Part shown: positions 1 through 7,258 of the stretch, piece by piece
How the letters are laid out: every line of letters starts with the position of its first letter
How positions within the stretch are numbered: the stretch's first letter is position 1
DNA from: an uncultured Eubacteriales bacterium
GTDB lineage: Bacteria; Bacillota; Clostridia; Oscillospirales; CAG-272
Assembly: GCA_934525675.1 (NCBI GenBank)
Contig: CAKSZH010000019.1
Coordinates: 1-22,674 of the forward strand
Reading direction: 5' to 3'
Length of the DNA: 22,674 nt
Position numbers and translations under genes: made by a program
Notes under the pieces: model-generated
What the model saw: the letters and a program-made list of their open reading frames with translations, nothing else
The model's database searches: none
Told to the model about the DNA's origin: nothing

Positions 1-1105
1 CCTTTGCAAGCGAAAGTCCGATTCCGGCTCCGCCCTTACGGGTGCTGAAAAAGCGGTCGAAAATGTGCGGCAGAAGCTCGGGCGCAATGCCTTCTCCGTC
101 ATCGCGGACACGGACAACGGCTTTTCCCCTGTCTGCCTTACATTCGATTTGTATTTCCTCTTTCGCATACCGCAGTGCGTTGGTGACGATATTCGTGAAC
201 GCACGGCGAAGCTGAACCTCGTCGCAGTTTACCAAAACAGGGGTTTCGTCAAAGCGTAACGAGATGCGCAGGTTTTTCTGCTCTGCAGGCTGTTCGGTAC
301 TGCGCAGGCAGTCGTATAAAAGCTCACGGACGTCAGTCAGATGAAACTCGGCATTGGCTTGTCCGGACTCAAGCCTTGAGAGCGCGAGCAGTTCCTCTAC
401 CAGCTCGGACATCTGCTCGGTCTCCTCAAGAATGACCCCGGATGCCTCGATGGGGTCAAGAACCCCGGTGTTGATGCCCTCCGCGCAACCCTGGACAGCC
501 ATCATCGGAGTTTTCAGCTCGTGCGATACGTTCTGGAAAAACCATTTCTGCGATTCGTGCGCCTTTTCCACATAGCCGCCGAGCTTCCAGCCGAAGAGGC
601 AGACCAGAACACTGAGTATCGCCAGCACCGCAAAAAAGACGGCGTTCAGATAGACAGAATATTGCATGACCGCCCCGACATCTACATAAAGAACGTACGA
701 ATATGCTCTCTCATATTCATTGGCTTCGACACGTGTTATGCGGAAGACAAAGCGGCTTCCGCCGGTTTTCAGTGTATGAAATGTATCAGCGGCCGGCTTT
801 TCTTGCTGACAGTATTTCCTCAATTGATATTCAGATTTTGAAAGGTGCTCGGACTCTGTAAGGACCTCTTCAACTTCAAGGTACCGAACGCTGGATGTAA
901 GAAAATGTTCCTCCGCGCCGTCCCCCTCACCCCATGTATCGACAAGCGGAATCGTATCATCGCGCCCCTCCAAAAGAATCGCCTTCTGCGCCTCCGAGAT
1001 CAGGTATCTCGGAATAAAGATGTTGACGGTGGCAAGCAGCACCGCAAAAACAAACAGCATCGTACCGAGAACGGATATGGTGATTTTTCTTCTGATATGT
1101 TTCAT
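1..1105 (-). CDS. Sensor histidine kinase, partial at its C-terminus
   Basis: Membrane-bound sensor kinase that should autophosphorylate a histidine and pass the phosphate to the response regulator encoded just upstream. The frame is open from the ATG at 1105 to the window edge (368 residues). An N-terminal membrane segment (about residues 8-30), an extracellular sensor region with no recognised domain and a second membrane segment (about 150-172) precede the H-box NVSHELKTPMM with His195. They are followed by an N-box with TNAL, the DDGEGIAP motif and the ATP-lid/G-box GAGIGLSLAK at the edge. Only the last few dozen residues are missing. The start codon overlaps the regulator's stop codon (ATGA), so the two are translationally coupled. 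The signal sensed is not evident. The neighbouring secreted helical protein could be a ligand or regulator of the sensor domain, which is inference. Confidence 0.93.
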   Translation of the reverse strand, partial: MKHIRRKITISVLGTMLFVFAVLLATVNIFIPRYLISEAQKAILLEGRDDTIPLVDTWGEGDGAEEHFLTSSVRYLEVEEVLTESEHLSKSEYQLRKYCQQEKPAADTFHTLKTGGSRFVFRITRVEANEYERAYSYVLYVDVGAVMQYSVYLNAVFFAVLAILSVLVCLFGWKLGGYVEKAHESQKWFFQNVSHELKTPMMAVQGCAEGINTGVLDPIEASGVILEETEQMSELVEELLALSRLESGQANAEFHLTDVRELLYDCLRSTEQPAEQKNLRISLRFDETPVLVNCDEVQLRRAFTNIVTNALRYAKEEIQIECKADRGKAVVRVRDDGEGIAPELLPHIFDRFFSTRKGGAGIGLSLAK

Positions 1106-1803
1106 TTCCCGCCTCCGTCCGATCGCAGGCGGTAACCGTAACCCCAGACCGTCTCAATCTGCACCTTGCTGTCTGCCGAAGAGAGCTTGCTGCGTATGCG
1201 GCGCAGTGTTTCGTCGGTCACTCTGGTTTCCACCTCGTCATTGTATCCCCAAATGTGGTTGAGCAGCTCATCGCGCGAAAAGGCTTTGCCCTCGCCACGC
1301 ATCAGAAAGAGGAGCATCTTCAGCTCATTCGGCGAAAGTGCAAGAGGCTTTTCTCTGCAGAAAAGCTGCTTCTCATCACCCGAAAAGCGCAGATCTCCAA
1401 CGGCAATATCCCTGTCCGACGGATCTCCGCCTCTCTCCATCTCTACGCGGCGAAGAAGAGATTTAACACGCATCAGGAGAACCGTCGGGCGAAACGGCTT
1501 GGTCAGATAGTCGTCACCGCCTTGCAGAATCCCGTTGACATAGTCGTATTCGGTATCCTTTGCCGTCAGCAAAATGATCGGAACATTATCCTTTTCCCGG
1601 ATGCGGCGACAGCAGGTAAGTCCGTCGGTGCCCGGCATCATAATATCCAAAATAACAAGATCGGCGCGTTTTTTATAAAACACACCTAAAAGTGCGTCGC
1701 CTGTTTCAAACGCGCACACCTCATATCCGTCATTTTCAAGAAATCGCTGAAGCGTTTCCCTTATGTTTTTTTCATCCTCTGCGATGTAGATCAGTTGTTT
1801 CAT
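1102..1803 (-). CDS. OmpR/PhoB-family response regulator
   Basis: Cytosolic transcription factor of a two-component system, 233 residues, the usual length. The receiver domain (about 1-118) has the acidic pair Glu9/Asp10, the phospho-acceptor Asp53 in LVILDIMMPGTDG, Thr80 and Lys102 (TKPF). A C-terminal winged-helix DNA-binding domain (about 132-228) contains LSPNELKMLLFLM and a terminal ETVWGYGYRL. The ATG at 1803 is chosen because GGGAGGT lies just before it; an in-frame ATG 14 codons upstream falls inside a hairpin and lacks such a site. Its stop overlaps the kinase start by 4 bases. Transcription probably enters from the promoter of the secreted-protein gene, reduced by the hairpin between them. 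The target genes cannot be told from sequence. Confidence 0.95.
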   Translation of the reverse strand: MKQLIYIAEDEKNIRETLQRFLENDGYEVCAFETGDALLGVFYKKRADLVILDIMMPGTDGLTCCRRIREKDNVPIILLTAKDTEYDYVNGILQGGDDYLTKPFRPTVLLMRVKSLLRRVEMERGGDPSDRDIAVGDLRFSGDEKQLFCREKPLALSPNELKMLLFLMRGEGKAFSRDELLNHIWGYNDEVETRVTDETLRRIRSKLSSADSKVQIETVWGYGYRLRSDGGGK

Positions 1804-1822
1804 GGCACCTCCCAATACAGAT

Positions 1823-1853
1823 ACAGAGCCGTGCCGCCCGGGCACGGCTCTGT
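1823..1853. terminator. Hairpin between the secreted-protein gene and the regulator gene
   Basis: A perfect 13-bp inverted repeat (ACAGAGCCGTGCC / GGCACGGCTCTGT) with a 5-base loop. It lies about 10 bases past the stop of the upstream minus-strand gene and about 20 bases before the response regulator start. On the minus strand it is followed only by a mixed TATCTGTATT, not a clean U-run. It may therefore be a leaky terminator or an mRNA-stability element that lowers expression of the two-component pair relative to the secreted protein. Confidence 0.6.
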
Positions 1854-1862
1854 GCGTGTGGT

Positions 1863-2663
1863 TTATCTGCTTTTTCCGCAGATCGCAAGGTCGTCTTCTT
1901 CAAATTCGAAGGACATATCCGGCTCGTTTGCCGCAATCTTTTCATCATACTCGGCGTCGACGCGGTCCCAAAGCTCCGCATTACGGTCAAGAACCGAGTC
2001 GAGCTTTTCGTAGAGAGCATCGATTTCACCATAAAGTTGATCTGCGTTCTCATCAGTCATGCGATAGTAAAGCTCGTCAATCTGCGCTTCCAGCGATTCG
2101 ATCTCGGCAAGGTCTGCCAGCAGAGCCTCTTTTTCCTTTTCGGTCAGTGAGCGCATGCTCTTGATGGATTCCGCATAGGATTCCTCAGCCGGGCAGACGT
2201 CATCAAAATCCGCTTCATTCAGTTCAAGCGTCATATCCGGCTCGTTTGCCGTGATCTTTTCATCATACTCATCGTTGACGCGTTCCCAAAGCGCTGAGTT
2301 TCTTTCGAGAACAGCCGTGAGTTTTTCATCAAGGGTGCCGATTTCTGCGTAGAGTCGCTCTGCGCTTTCATCGGTCATGCGGGAGTAGATTTCGTTGATT
2401 TGATTCTCATACTTTTCGATTTCGGCGAGGTCTGCAAGCAGAGTTGCTCTTTCCTCCGGGGTCAATGAACGCAGGCTTTCAACAAAACTCTTAAGTGGCT
2501 GTACGCCGCAGTCGTCGGAAGCCTCACAGGCGGCGTTTGGTTTGGTTGCAGGATTGCCCGGCTTCGTCTCGTTCGCCGAAATCGCCGCCGCAGATACTGT
2601 AGCTATGCTGAGTGCAAGCACAAGTGCAAAGATAATCGTAAAAATTGTTTTTCTGTTTTTCAT
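1863..2663 (-). CDS. Secreted, internally duplicated helical protein (LTPEE motifs)
   Basis: A 266-residue exported protein. Residues 1-26 form a signal peptide: KNRK, then a hydrophobic core, then an ATVSAAA cleavage region. A linker rich in Asn, Lys and Pro follows, then two acidic, Glu-rich helical copies of about 90 residues (about 58-145 and 165-255). Matching segments are SLRSLTPEERATLLADLAEIE against SMRSLTEKEKEALLADLAEIE, and YDEKITANEPDM against YDEKIAANEPDM. The LTPEE heptads resemble the LTxxQ helices of CpxP/Spy periplasmic stress proteins, but the family assignment is not certain. The start has AAAGGAGC upstream at good spacing. It is the first gene before a response regulator and kinase on the same strand, so it may be a regulator of the sensor or a main output of the system; both are inferences. 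Confidence 0.88.
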   Translation of the reverse strand: MKNRKTIFTIIFALVLALSIATVSAAAISANETKPGNPATKPNAACEASDDCGVQPLKSFVESLRSLTPEERATLLADLAEIEKYENQINEIYSRMTDESAERLYAEIGTLDEKLTAVLERNSALWERVNDEYDEKITANEPDMTLELNEADFDDVCPAEESYAESIKSMRSLTEKEKEALLADLAEIESLEAQIDELYYRMTDENADQLYGEIDALYEKLDSVLDRNAELWDRVDAEYDEKIAANEPDMSFEFEEDDLAICGKSR

Positions 2664-2711
2664 AACAAATGCTCCTTTGTTTTAATTTGCGGTTTCGCTT
2701 TCCGCAACACA

Positions 2712-2720
2712 AGTATAGCA
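2712..2720 (-). promoter_or_regulatory. Extended -10 promoter of the secreted-protein/two-component operon
   Basis: The minus strand reads TGCTATACT, an extended -10 (TGnTATACT), about 50 bases upstream of the ATG at 2663. No good -35 is visible, which fits an extended -10 or activated promoter. Farther upstream TTACA (2775-2771) and TGACA (2764-2760) form a direct repeat with an 11-bp period, the spacing used by OmpR-family regulators. This makes autoregulation possible but unproven. Confidence 0.55.
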
Positions 2721-2873
2721 GAAAGGAGCATACTATTCACCGAAAAAACGCTTGAATTTTGTCACAAAGCTGTAAGAATCGAAGGCGGTACAGATATCAT
2801 TTCCCATTCTCGCCGGCGATTGCGTTGTCTGCGCTTTTATATATACGTTTCTGTCAGCCGGCTTGCGGAATCG

Positions 2874-3980
2874 TCATTTCCCACAACACCGCTTGTATTT
2901 TTTTCCACTGCCGCACGGACAGGGATCGTTGCGCCCGACTTTCTTCTGTTTCTCCGGCTGGGAAGCGGAGGGCTTGATGTCTGCAAGCTGTTTCAGAAGG
3001 TCGAAGCGCATTGCCTCGCTCGGCAGGTCCATAGTCAGAATCTGCTTGCGGAAGTCCTCAATGTCCATTTCGCCGGTTTGGAGGTATTTTTTGATGTTCG
3101 GACCAAGAGAAAGTGACTTGAAGCCTTCTTTCGGTGGCATCACCCGCATCATCTCATCCGGCGTATAGCCGCGGTTGCAAGGCATTCGTGTCGTATTGTG
3201 GAATGCGTTGTACAGGGCGGTGAAGCGCTCCACGTCCCGTTGAGACTTGAGCCGGACGCCCAAATTGTCCAGGTATTCGAAAACATCCGCCAGTTGTATG
3301 GCAGCCAGGCGGGCGCCACGCAACAGCTCTTCAAAAACAACAGCCTCACGCTCATCGCTCATGTCGCAGTTTCCTTTCAGGAATGCCCGCAACTTGCGTA
3401 TTTCCGGCGTGTCCTCACAGTAGCAGGGATCGACGTATTCCAGCAGGTGATTCTTGTCGGGGACATAGTAAGGTTTTCCCTGCTGGTTGCGCTTGATTTC
3501 TATAACGCAGTCAATCGACTCCGCCATCAAGACGGCACTGATGATCTCGCGGTCCAGCGGCTTTGTGTGCTTGACATCCGAATAAAGCTCATCGTTGCCC
3601 AAAATATAGTAATCCTCGCACTCATGACGGGCAATTTCCGCAAAGGAAATATTATTTTGCAAATTGAACATTCGGGCATACAGCCCATCTTTTTTCATTA
3701 ATTCCTGATGGGTGCCACTTTCCACTACGCCTCCTGAATCTACAACAACTATCCTATCGGAATCCAGAATAGACGATAATCGATGAGATATTATGATAAC
3801 AGTTCTTTTTTCGGAGAGATTTATCAAATCGCCACAAATTTCATACTCAGCGATTGCATCCAGCGAGCTCGTGGGTTCATCCATAATGATAAAATTATAG
3901 CAATCCCCAAAATTACAGGCAATATCCATCGGCTTTAAACCAGCCGACGCAATCCCGTTAACTGACGCACAAAAGCGCAC
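2874..3980 (-). CDS. Chimeric ORF: ABC ATPase tail fused to a SEC-C domain protein
   Basis: A continuous 368-codon frame made of three unrelated parts. Residues 1-29, from a GTG start, read the end of an IS630 remnant in the wrong frame. Residues 30-108 are the C-terminal part of an ABC-transporter ATPase: Walker B and D-loop IIMDEPTSSLDA, H-loop SHRLSS, and a typical end MKKDGLYARMFNLQ. Residues 109-368 are a different protein ending in the SEC-C zinc motif DPCPCGSGKKYKRCCG, which in SecA and many small proteins binds Zn through Cys-x-Cys and Cys-Cys. The ATPase stretch is visibly more AT-rich than the SEC-C stretch. No ribosome binding site precedes the GTG, so expression from there is doubtful. 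The SEC-C part has probably lost its native N-terminus; alternatively it starts at an internal codon. Read it as a recombination scar unless transcription is shown. Confidence 0.6.
   Translation of the reverse strand: MRFCASVNGIASAGLKPMDIACNFGDCYNFIIMDEPTSSLDAIAEYEICGDLINLSEKRTVIIISHRLSSILDSDRIVVVDSGGVVESGTHQELMKKDGLYARMFNLQNNISFAEIARHECEDYYILGNDELYSDVKHTKPLDREIISAVLMAESIDCVIEIKRNQQGKPYYVPDKNHLLEYVDPCYCEDTPEIRKLRAFLKGNCDMSDEREAVVFEELLRGARLAAIQLADVFEYLDNLGVRLKSQRDVERFTALYNAFHNTTRMPCNRGYTPDEMMRVMPPKEGFKSLSLGPNIKKYLQTGEMDIEDFRKQILTMDLPSEAMRFDLLKQLADIKPSASQPEKQKKVGRNDPCPCGSGKKYKRCCGK
3657..3893 (-). pseudogene. ABC transporter ATP-binding domain, C-terminal fragment
   Basis: About 79 codons holding Walker B, D-loop and H-loop of an ABC exporter ATPase. 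The Walker A motif, the LSGGQ signature and any membrane domain are absent. Upstream it ends at the terminal repeat of the IS630 remnant. The sequence beyond the far side of that remnant does not continue the ATPase, so the deletion is larger than the insertion alone. With no Walker A it cannot be an active ATPase. Confidence 0.8.
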
Positions 3981-4414
3981 AGGAGACGGTTTTAGGCAAG
4001 AGTTCGGCAGTCCGGCACTCCCATTTGCGCAAAAGCGCCTTTACCTTCGACCACAGCATCTCAATCGGATTCATATCGGGGCTGTACGGCGGCAGATACC
4101 GCAGCTCTATGCCTGCGGCGTGATATGTGTTGTTCGTCCTCGCCGTTCAGCAGCTGCTTTCTACCCCGCTGCGACGTGCGAAGCGCCACGCTGCCGGTTT
4201 TTCGCTTGCGTTCCGCCATATGGTAGACAGTATACTTGTTCACGCCGAATATTTTTGCGATCTCCTCGGCGTTATGTGTTTTTTCGTAGCTCTCAATCAG
4301 CAACTCTCTGTCTTCATTGCGTGGCATTTTGCCCATTTTTCTCGTCTCCCTGTGACATATTGTACCACTTTTTGCTGTAGTTGTCAAGGGTGACCGCTAT
4401 TTTGGAAGTTGCTA
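3898..4414 (-). mobile_element. IS630-family element, internally deleted remnant (517 bp)
   Basis: Both ends are visible. The outward-in sequences are TAGCAACTTCCAAAAT at 4414-4399 and TAGCAATCCCCAAAAT at 3898-3913, inverted repeats with 13 of 16 matches. Each is flanked by a TA dinucleotide (4415-4416 and 3896-3897), the target duplication expected for IS630/Tc1-mariner elements. Inside is a transposase gene that has lost most of its catalytic core. The element could be moved only by a transposase supplied in trans, in the manner of a MITE. Confidence 0.75.
3913..4336 (-). pseudogene. IS630-family transposase, internally deleted pseudogene
   Basis: The start at 4336 has GGGAG upstream. The N-terminal helix-turn-helix is intact (MPRNEDRELLIESY, EEIAKIFGVNKYTVY, about 60 residues). 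Near 4135 the frame jumps to the transposase C-terminus: LRYLPPYSPDMNPIE, which holds the final catalytic Glu of the DDE triad, then MLWSKVKALLRKWE. The two upstream catalytic Asp residues, roughly 200 codons in the family, are deleted. A TAA interrupts the last stretch before RDCVGWFKADGYCL and the natural stop at 3915-3913. The product cannot catalyse transposition. Confidence 0.8.
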
Positions 4415-4510
4415 TAAATCGCGCGGAAGTAGCGAAAAAAGCATTAAAAAATACCGAACCCCCTTATATCATAAGGATTTTCGGCTGATATCTTTTTCAG
4501 CGGCGCGATA

Positions 4511-4546
4511 CAAAAGAAAAGCACCCTTTACGGTGCTTTTCTTTTG
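4511..4546. terminator. Bidirectional terminator-like hairpin
   Basis: Perfect 15-bp arms CAAAAGAAAAGCACC and GGTGCTTTTCTTTTG around the loop CTTTAC. The A-rich left arm and T-rich right arm give a U-rich 3' side in either direction. Confidence 0.55.
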
Positions 4547-4600
4547 GTTCTGAGTATGAGATCCGGACCTCGCACGCCTCCGGGTTACCGGAGGCCGTGG

Positions 4601-4649
4601 GTATCGCTTCGTGAAAACACCACAGTGTGGTGTTTTCACGAAGCGATAC
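4601..4649. repeat. Perfect 24-bp palindrome with a one-base centre
   Basis: The left arm begins GTATCGCTTCGTGAAAAC and the right arm ends GTTTTCACGAAGCGATAC, with no mismatch over 24 bp and a single central base. A loop-free palindrome this long is normally unstable in bacteria unless recent or under selection. It is not followed by a T-run, so a simple terminator role is unlikely. Confidence 0.85.
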
Positions 4650-4757
4650 CCCACAAAGCAAGGAGTCCGCCGAGCCGAGCGCCCGCAGGCGACGGCGGAC
4701 GACTATGCGACTGGGGCGGGCAATGAAAAGTCCCACGGAACAAAAGCAGCGTCGCCC

Positions 4758-4786
4758 TTTACAATTATTCGGAAATACTGTATAAT
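4758..4786 (+). promoter_or_regulatory. Sigma-A promoter of the DUF4375 gene
   Basis: TTTACA (4758-4763), a 17-bp spacer, then a perfect TATAAT (4781-4786). Transcription should start near 4793, giving a leader of about 150 bases before the gene at 4942. The leader contains a small hairpin (GGAGG / CCTCC near 4905-4918). Confidence 0.8.
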
Positions 4787-4941
4787 ACAATCAGGATGAA
4801 CAGCCTGCCTTGGTATCCGGTATCGGCTCCGGGCTTGGTGAACCGTCATAAATACTCCCATCGGGCCAATGCATCTCTGTTCCGCAAAATGTGAATTACT
4901 TCCGGAGGACTGCCTCCCGAAAAAAGAAAAAGGAGAAAAGT

Positions 4942-5439
4942 ATGGAGCTTTTCGATACGGCGGATTACACGAAAATGACCGCGGAAGAACTGTCGGCTCT
5001 CTTTGACGACGATCTTTTCGAGGTGGTAGTTGAGCGGACCGAACAAAAAGTGAACGGCTTTGAGAGATGGAGTGACGGGGTCAACTCCCTGAATCCCGCT
5101 CAAAGGTTGTTCTACTCCGTTTATTGGCTTGATGCAGAGGTGAACAACGGCGGACTCTGTCAGTTTTTGACGAACTCAAGCCGGGTGTTTGCGCCTGTTG
5201 TCAGCCGGTATATGGAGAAGATCGGTGCCACAGATCATCAAAAGCTCTATGACGGCTTTCTGTCAGAAAACAACATTGATCCGAACGACCTGTCTTCCTT
5301 CGATATTTCGACGGTGGAAGACTATGTGAACCAGTATCAGAGATACCCTTTTGATGAATATGATAACGCATTCGGCAATCTGGAACCGCTTGAAACCTAT
5401 CTGGTGGCATTTATCAGAGAACATATCAACGATTTTTAA
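4942..5439 (+). CDS. DUF4375 (DMP19-like) family protein
   Basis: A 165-residue, acidic, soluble protein. The ATG at 4942 is chosen because AAAAAGGAGAAAAGT precedes it; a frame extension back to 4891 adds a Lys/Arg-rich stretch with no ribosome site. The segment LFYSVYWLDAEVNNGGLCQFLTNSS (about residues 57-80) is the diagnostic NGGfxQFxxN region of DUF4375, and the C-terminus is Asp/Glu-rich (YPFDEYDNAFGNLEPLETYL). The family includes the Neisseria DNA-mimic protein DMP19, but many members are uncharacterised, so a DNA-mimic role here is only a possibility. It is monocistronic with its own promoter and a terminator about 80 bases downstream. Confidence 0.85.
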   Translation: MELFDTADYTKMTAEELSALFDDDLFEVVVERTEQKVNGFERWSDGVNSLNPAQRLFYSVYWLDAEVNNGGLCQFLTNSSRVFAPVVSRYMEKIGATDHQKLYDGFLSENNIDPNDLSSFDISTVEDYVNQYQRYPFDEYDNAFGNLEPLETYLVAFIREHINDF

Positions 5440-5520
5440 ACAGCTTCACGGTGACGAAAGGTTTGTCGGATCCGGTGCCTGTAAGTCCCCGGCAATCTCT
5501 TTTTACCGTCCGTTTACAAA

Positions 5521-5552
5521 AAAACAGCCCTTGCTCATGCAGGGGCTGTTTT
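5521..5552. terminator. Bidirectional terminator between convergent genes
   Basis: Stem CAGCCCTTGC / GCAGGGGCTG (10 bp with one G-T pair) and loop TCAT. T-rich tails follow on both strands: TTTT on plus and seven T on minus. It ends the DUF4375 transcript and can stop minus-strand transcription from the MATE pseudogene that finishes at 5658. Confidence 0.8.
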
Positions 5553-5657
5553 GGGCTGTACCCGCCTGTACCGGGCGACATGGCTTCGCAGCCCCACGGA
5601 CCGTGCGGCTGCGATTTTTCTGTCAGGCTTCACCCGGGATCCACCGGTCACCATGGG

Positions 5658-6894
5658 TTACCCCGCGGCACGGGACGGATCCGGCTGAGCTTTTGTATAT
5701 TTCCCGATCATGATTCCGGCATAAACCATGACCAGCAGTTTCGTGACCGGCATGGCAAACCGCAAGGACGACGCCCCGCCGAGGGCGGGAAGTATCAAAA
5801 TCAGAATGCCGCTGATGACAAGCCCTCGTGCCACCGACACGACAAATGCCGCTCCCGGTTCCATGATCGACTGAAAATAGTAGGCGAAAAAAATATTGAA
5901 CGGCAGCAGAAGAAACGACAGCGCGTAACTGCGGACAATTGCGGGTGCCGCGTCCGGTATCTCCGGCGTTGGATTCATGAAGATCCGGATATACAGGTTC
6001 GGGCAAATCATACTGAGCGCCGTCCAGAATACCCCGAAAAACACCGTAGCCCACAGTGCCAGCCGGAGTGTTTTCCGGATCCGTATTCCCCTGCCCGCGC
6101 CGAAATTGGCGGAGACGTTCGGCAGTGACGCTTGTCCCACGCTGTACGCACAGCACTGCACATAGGTACTGATATTGATGATGGGACCGTAGATTGCCAA
6201 AGCGTTTGCATCGAGATATTTCATGATCTGACGGTTGAAGAGTACCGTGAGTATCCCCATTGCCACGTCAATGAAGAAGGTAGAAAAGCCCGTCACGGAG
6301 ATTTCGCAGAGCTTTGAGAGGAAGTGCTCCGGCCTGACCGGACGCAACGTATTTTTCCGCTTCACAAAATGTGTAAGCATCACCAGAAAAGAGATACCCG
6401 CACCGATCGCGGTGGCAAGTCCCGCGCCGAAGATTCCCATGTCGCAGGCGAAGACAAAGAAATAATCTCCGAACATATTGAAAATGCCGCCTGCCAGCAC
6501 GCCGAACGTTGCAAGCCCCGGATCGTTGTCATTGCGGAGAAACGCCGCAAGCATCTGATTGAAAAGAAACAGCGGGAACACATACCGGATGGGGCGCATA
6601 TAGGTTTCTGCCAGCACCGTAAGCGATTCGTCCGCGCCGAAGAACCGGAGGATCAGAGACTGAAAAAGCAGAATTCCGACCCAGGAAAGAACCGCCAGTG
6701 CAGCCGAACCGATCACGGCAACGGTGAAATACCGGTGCCACCACTTCCAGCGCGGCGGTCCCCTCGGGACCCTGATACTGTCCCACCTTCGCCATATCGA
6801 CAACACCGTATATACACGAAGATCAGCGCGCTGCCGAATGCAGCCGCCAGGTACCTGAAATAGAGTTTCCGATCTTTTCCTTCAACAGATCCAT
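5658..6894 (-). pseudogene. MATE-family multidrug efflux pump, frameshifted and internally deleted
   Basis: Polytopic membrane transporter of the MATE/NorM type, which exports drugs in exchange for cations. The original start is the ATG at 6894 (MDLLKEKIG), with AGGAGG upstream. Near 6870 the frame shifts, probably by loss of one A, so that KLYFRYLAAAFGSALIF continues in another frame. Near 6810 it shifts again to IYGVVDMAKVGQYQGPEGTAALEVVAPV. Near 6730 it jumps to the frame of YFTVAVIGSAALAVLSW, apparently with some 25-30 codons missing where the family has a conserved transmembrane segment. From there 5658-6735 is intact, with about ten membrane segments and MATE features (FLRNDNDPGLA, GDYFFVFACDMGIFGAGLATAIG). 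Two shifts plus a deletion make sequencing error an unlikely explanation. The intact part, from an in-frame ATG at 6806, would be 382 codons but lacks the first helices. Confidence 0.85.
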
Positions 6895-6921
6895 CGATCT
6901 TTCCTCCTGTTCTGACAAAAA

Positions 6922-6965
6922 AGCCGGACAAGGAACAGACATTTCCGTCTGCGCCTTATCCGGCT
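6922..6965 (-). terminator. Intrinsic terminator in the MATE leader (possible attenuator)
   Basis: On the minus strand AGCCGGATAAGG pairs with CCTTGTCCGGCT (one G-T pair), with an inner CAGAC / GTCTG stem, followed directly by a run of six T. It lies between the MATE promoter and its ribosome binding site, so full-length transcription requires read-through. A second small hairpin (GTTGTT / AACAAC, 6961-6984) sits just upstream. This is the layout of transcription attenuation. No known riboswitch was recognised. Confidence 0.7.
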
Positions 6966-7006
6966 GTTGTTTTTCCGAACAACCCGCCCTCCGAGCGAAC
7001 AGGGCA

Positions 7007-7035
7007 AGTATATCACAAACAGAGCGGCAGGTCAA
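7007..7035 (-). promoter_or_regulatory. Sigma-A promoter upstream of the MATE pseudogene
   Basis: TTGACC (7035-7030), a 17-bp spacer, and TATACT (7012-7007) on the minus strand. The predicted start near 7000 gives a leader of about 105 bases that contains the terminator at 6922-6965. Confidence 0.82.
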
Positions 7036-7076
7036 GAGAAAAGCGAAAAATCCGGAACACGGAGAGAAATCCCCCG

Positions 7077-7215
7077 TCACACTTTTCCGGAAGGTCTTCC
7101 GGCACACAGCCTGTCCACCGCGTCAAGGATCACTTCCGTCACCGTATCGAAGGAAACCGGGAACGCGCCGCGGTAATACTCCGTGATGACATCCACGCAG
7201 GCGCTCAGCGCAAAG
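7077..7215 (-). pseudogene. TetR/AcrR-type regulator, C-terminal fragment
   Basis: About 45 codons (FALSACVDVITEYYRGAFPV, then TEVILDAVDRLC, ending GRPSGKV and TGA at 7077) resemble the last helices of a TetR-family ligand-binding domain. The helix-turn-helix and most of the core are missing: upstream of 7215 the frame only mirrors the plus-strand fragment. Its place directly before a MATE gene is typical for a local repressor. The family call rests on a short segment. Confidence 0.45.
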
Positions 7216-7258
7216 GATACCTGTACCGATGATCTACCCGAATTCCGGAAACGGTTGC

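Larger units (their letters stand above)
4417..4757. other. Intergenic region with a cluster of strong hairpins, no gene
   Basis: No credible coding sequence is present; short frames here follow the palindromes. Four hairpins lie within 190 bases: 4511-4546 (perfect 15-bp stem, T-rich tail on both strands, terminator-like), 4574-4593 (GCCTCCGG / CCGGAGGC), 4601-4649 (perfect 24-bp stem around one base) and 4665-4700 (GTCCGCCG / CGGCGGAC with an inner CGCC / GGCG). The cluster could be a palindromic mobile repeat or a structured RNA. Nothing in the sequence decides between these. Confidence 0.6.

Noticed and set aside
4796..4894. A 32-codon frame starting three bases after the predicted transcription start of the DUF4375 gene
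   Set aside because: It would have to be translated leaderless and has no Shine-Dalgarno sequence; the position is probably accidental.
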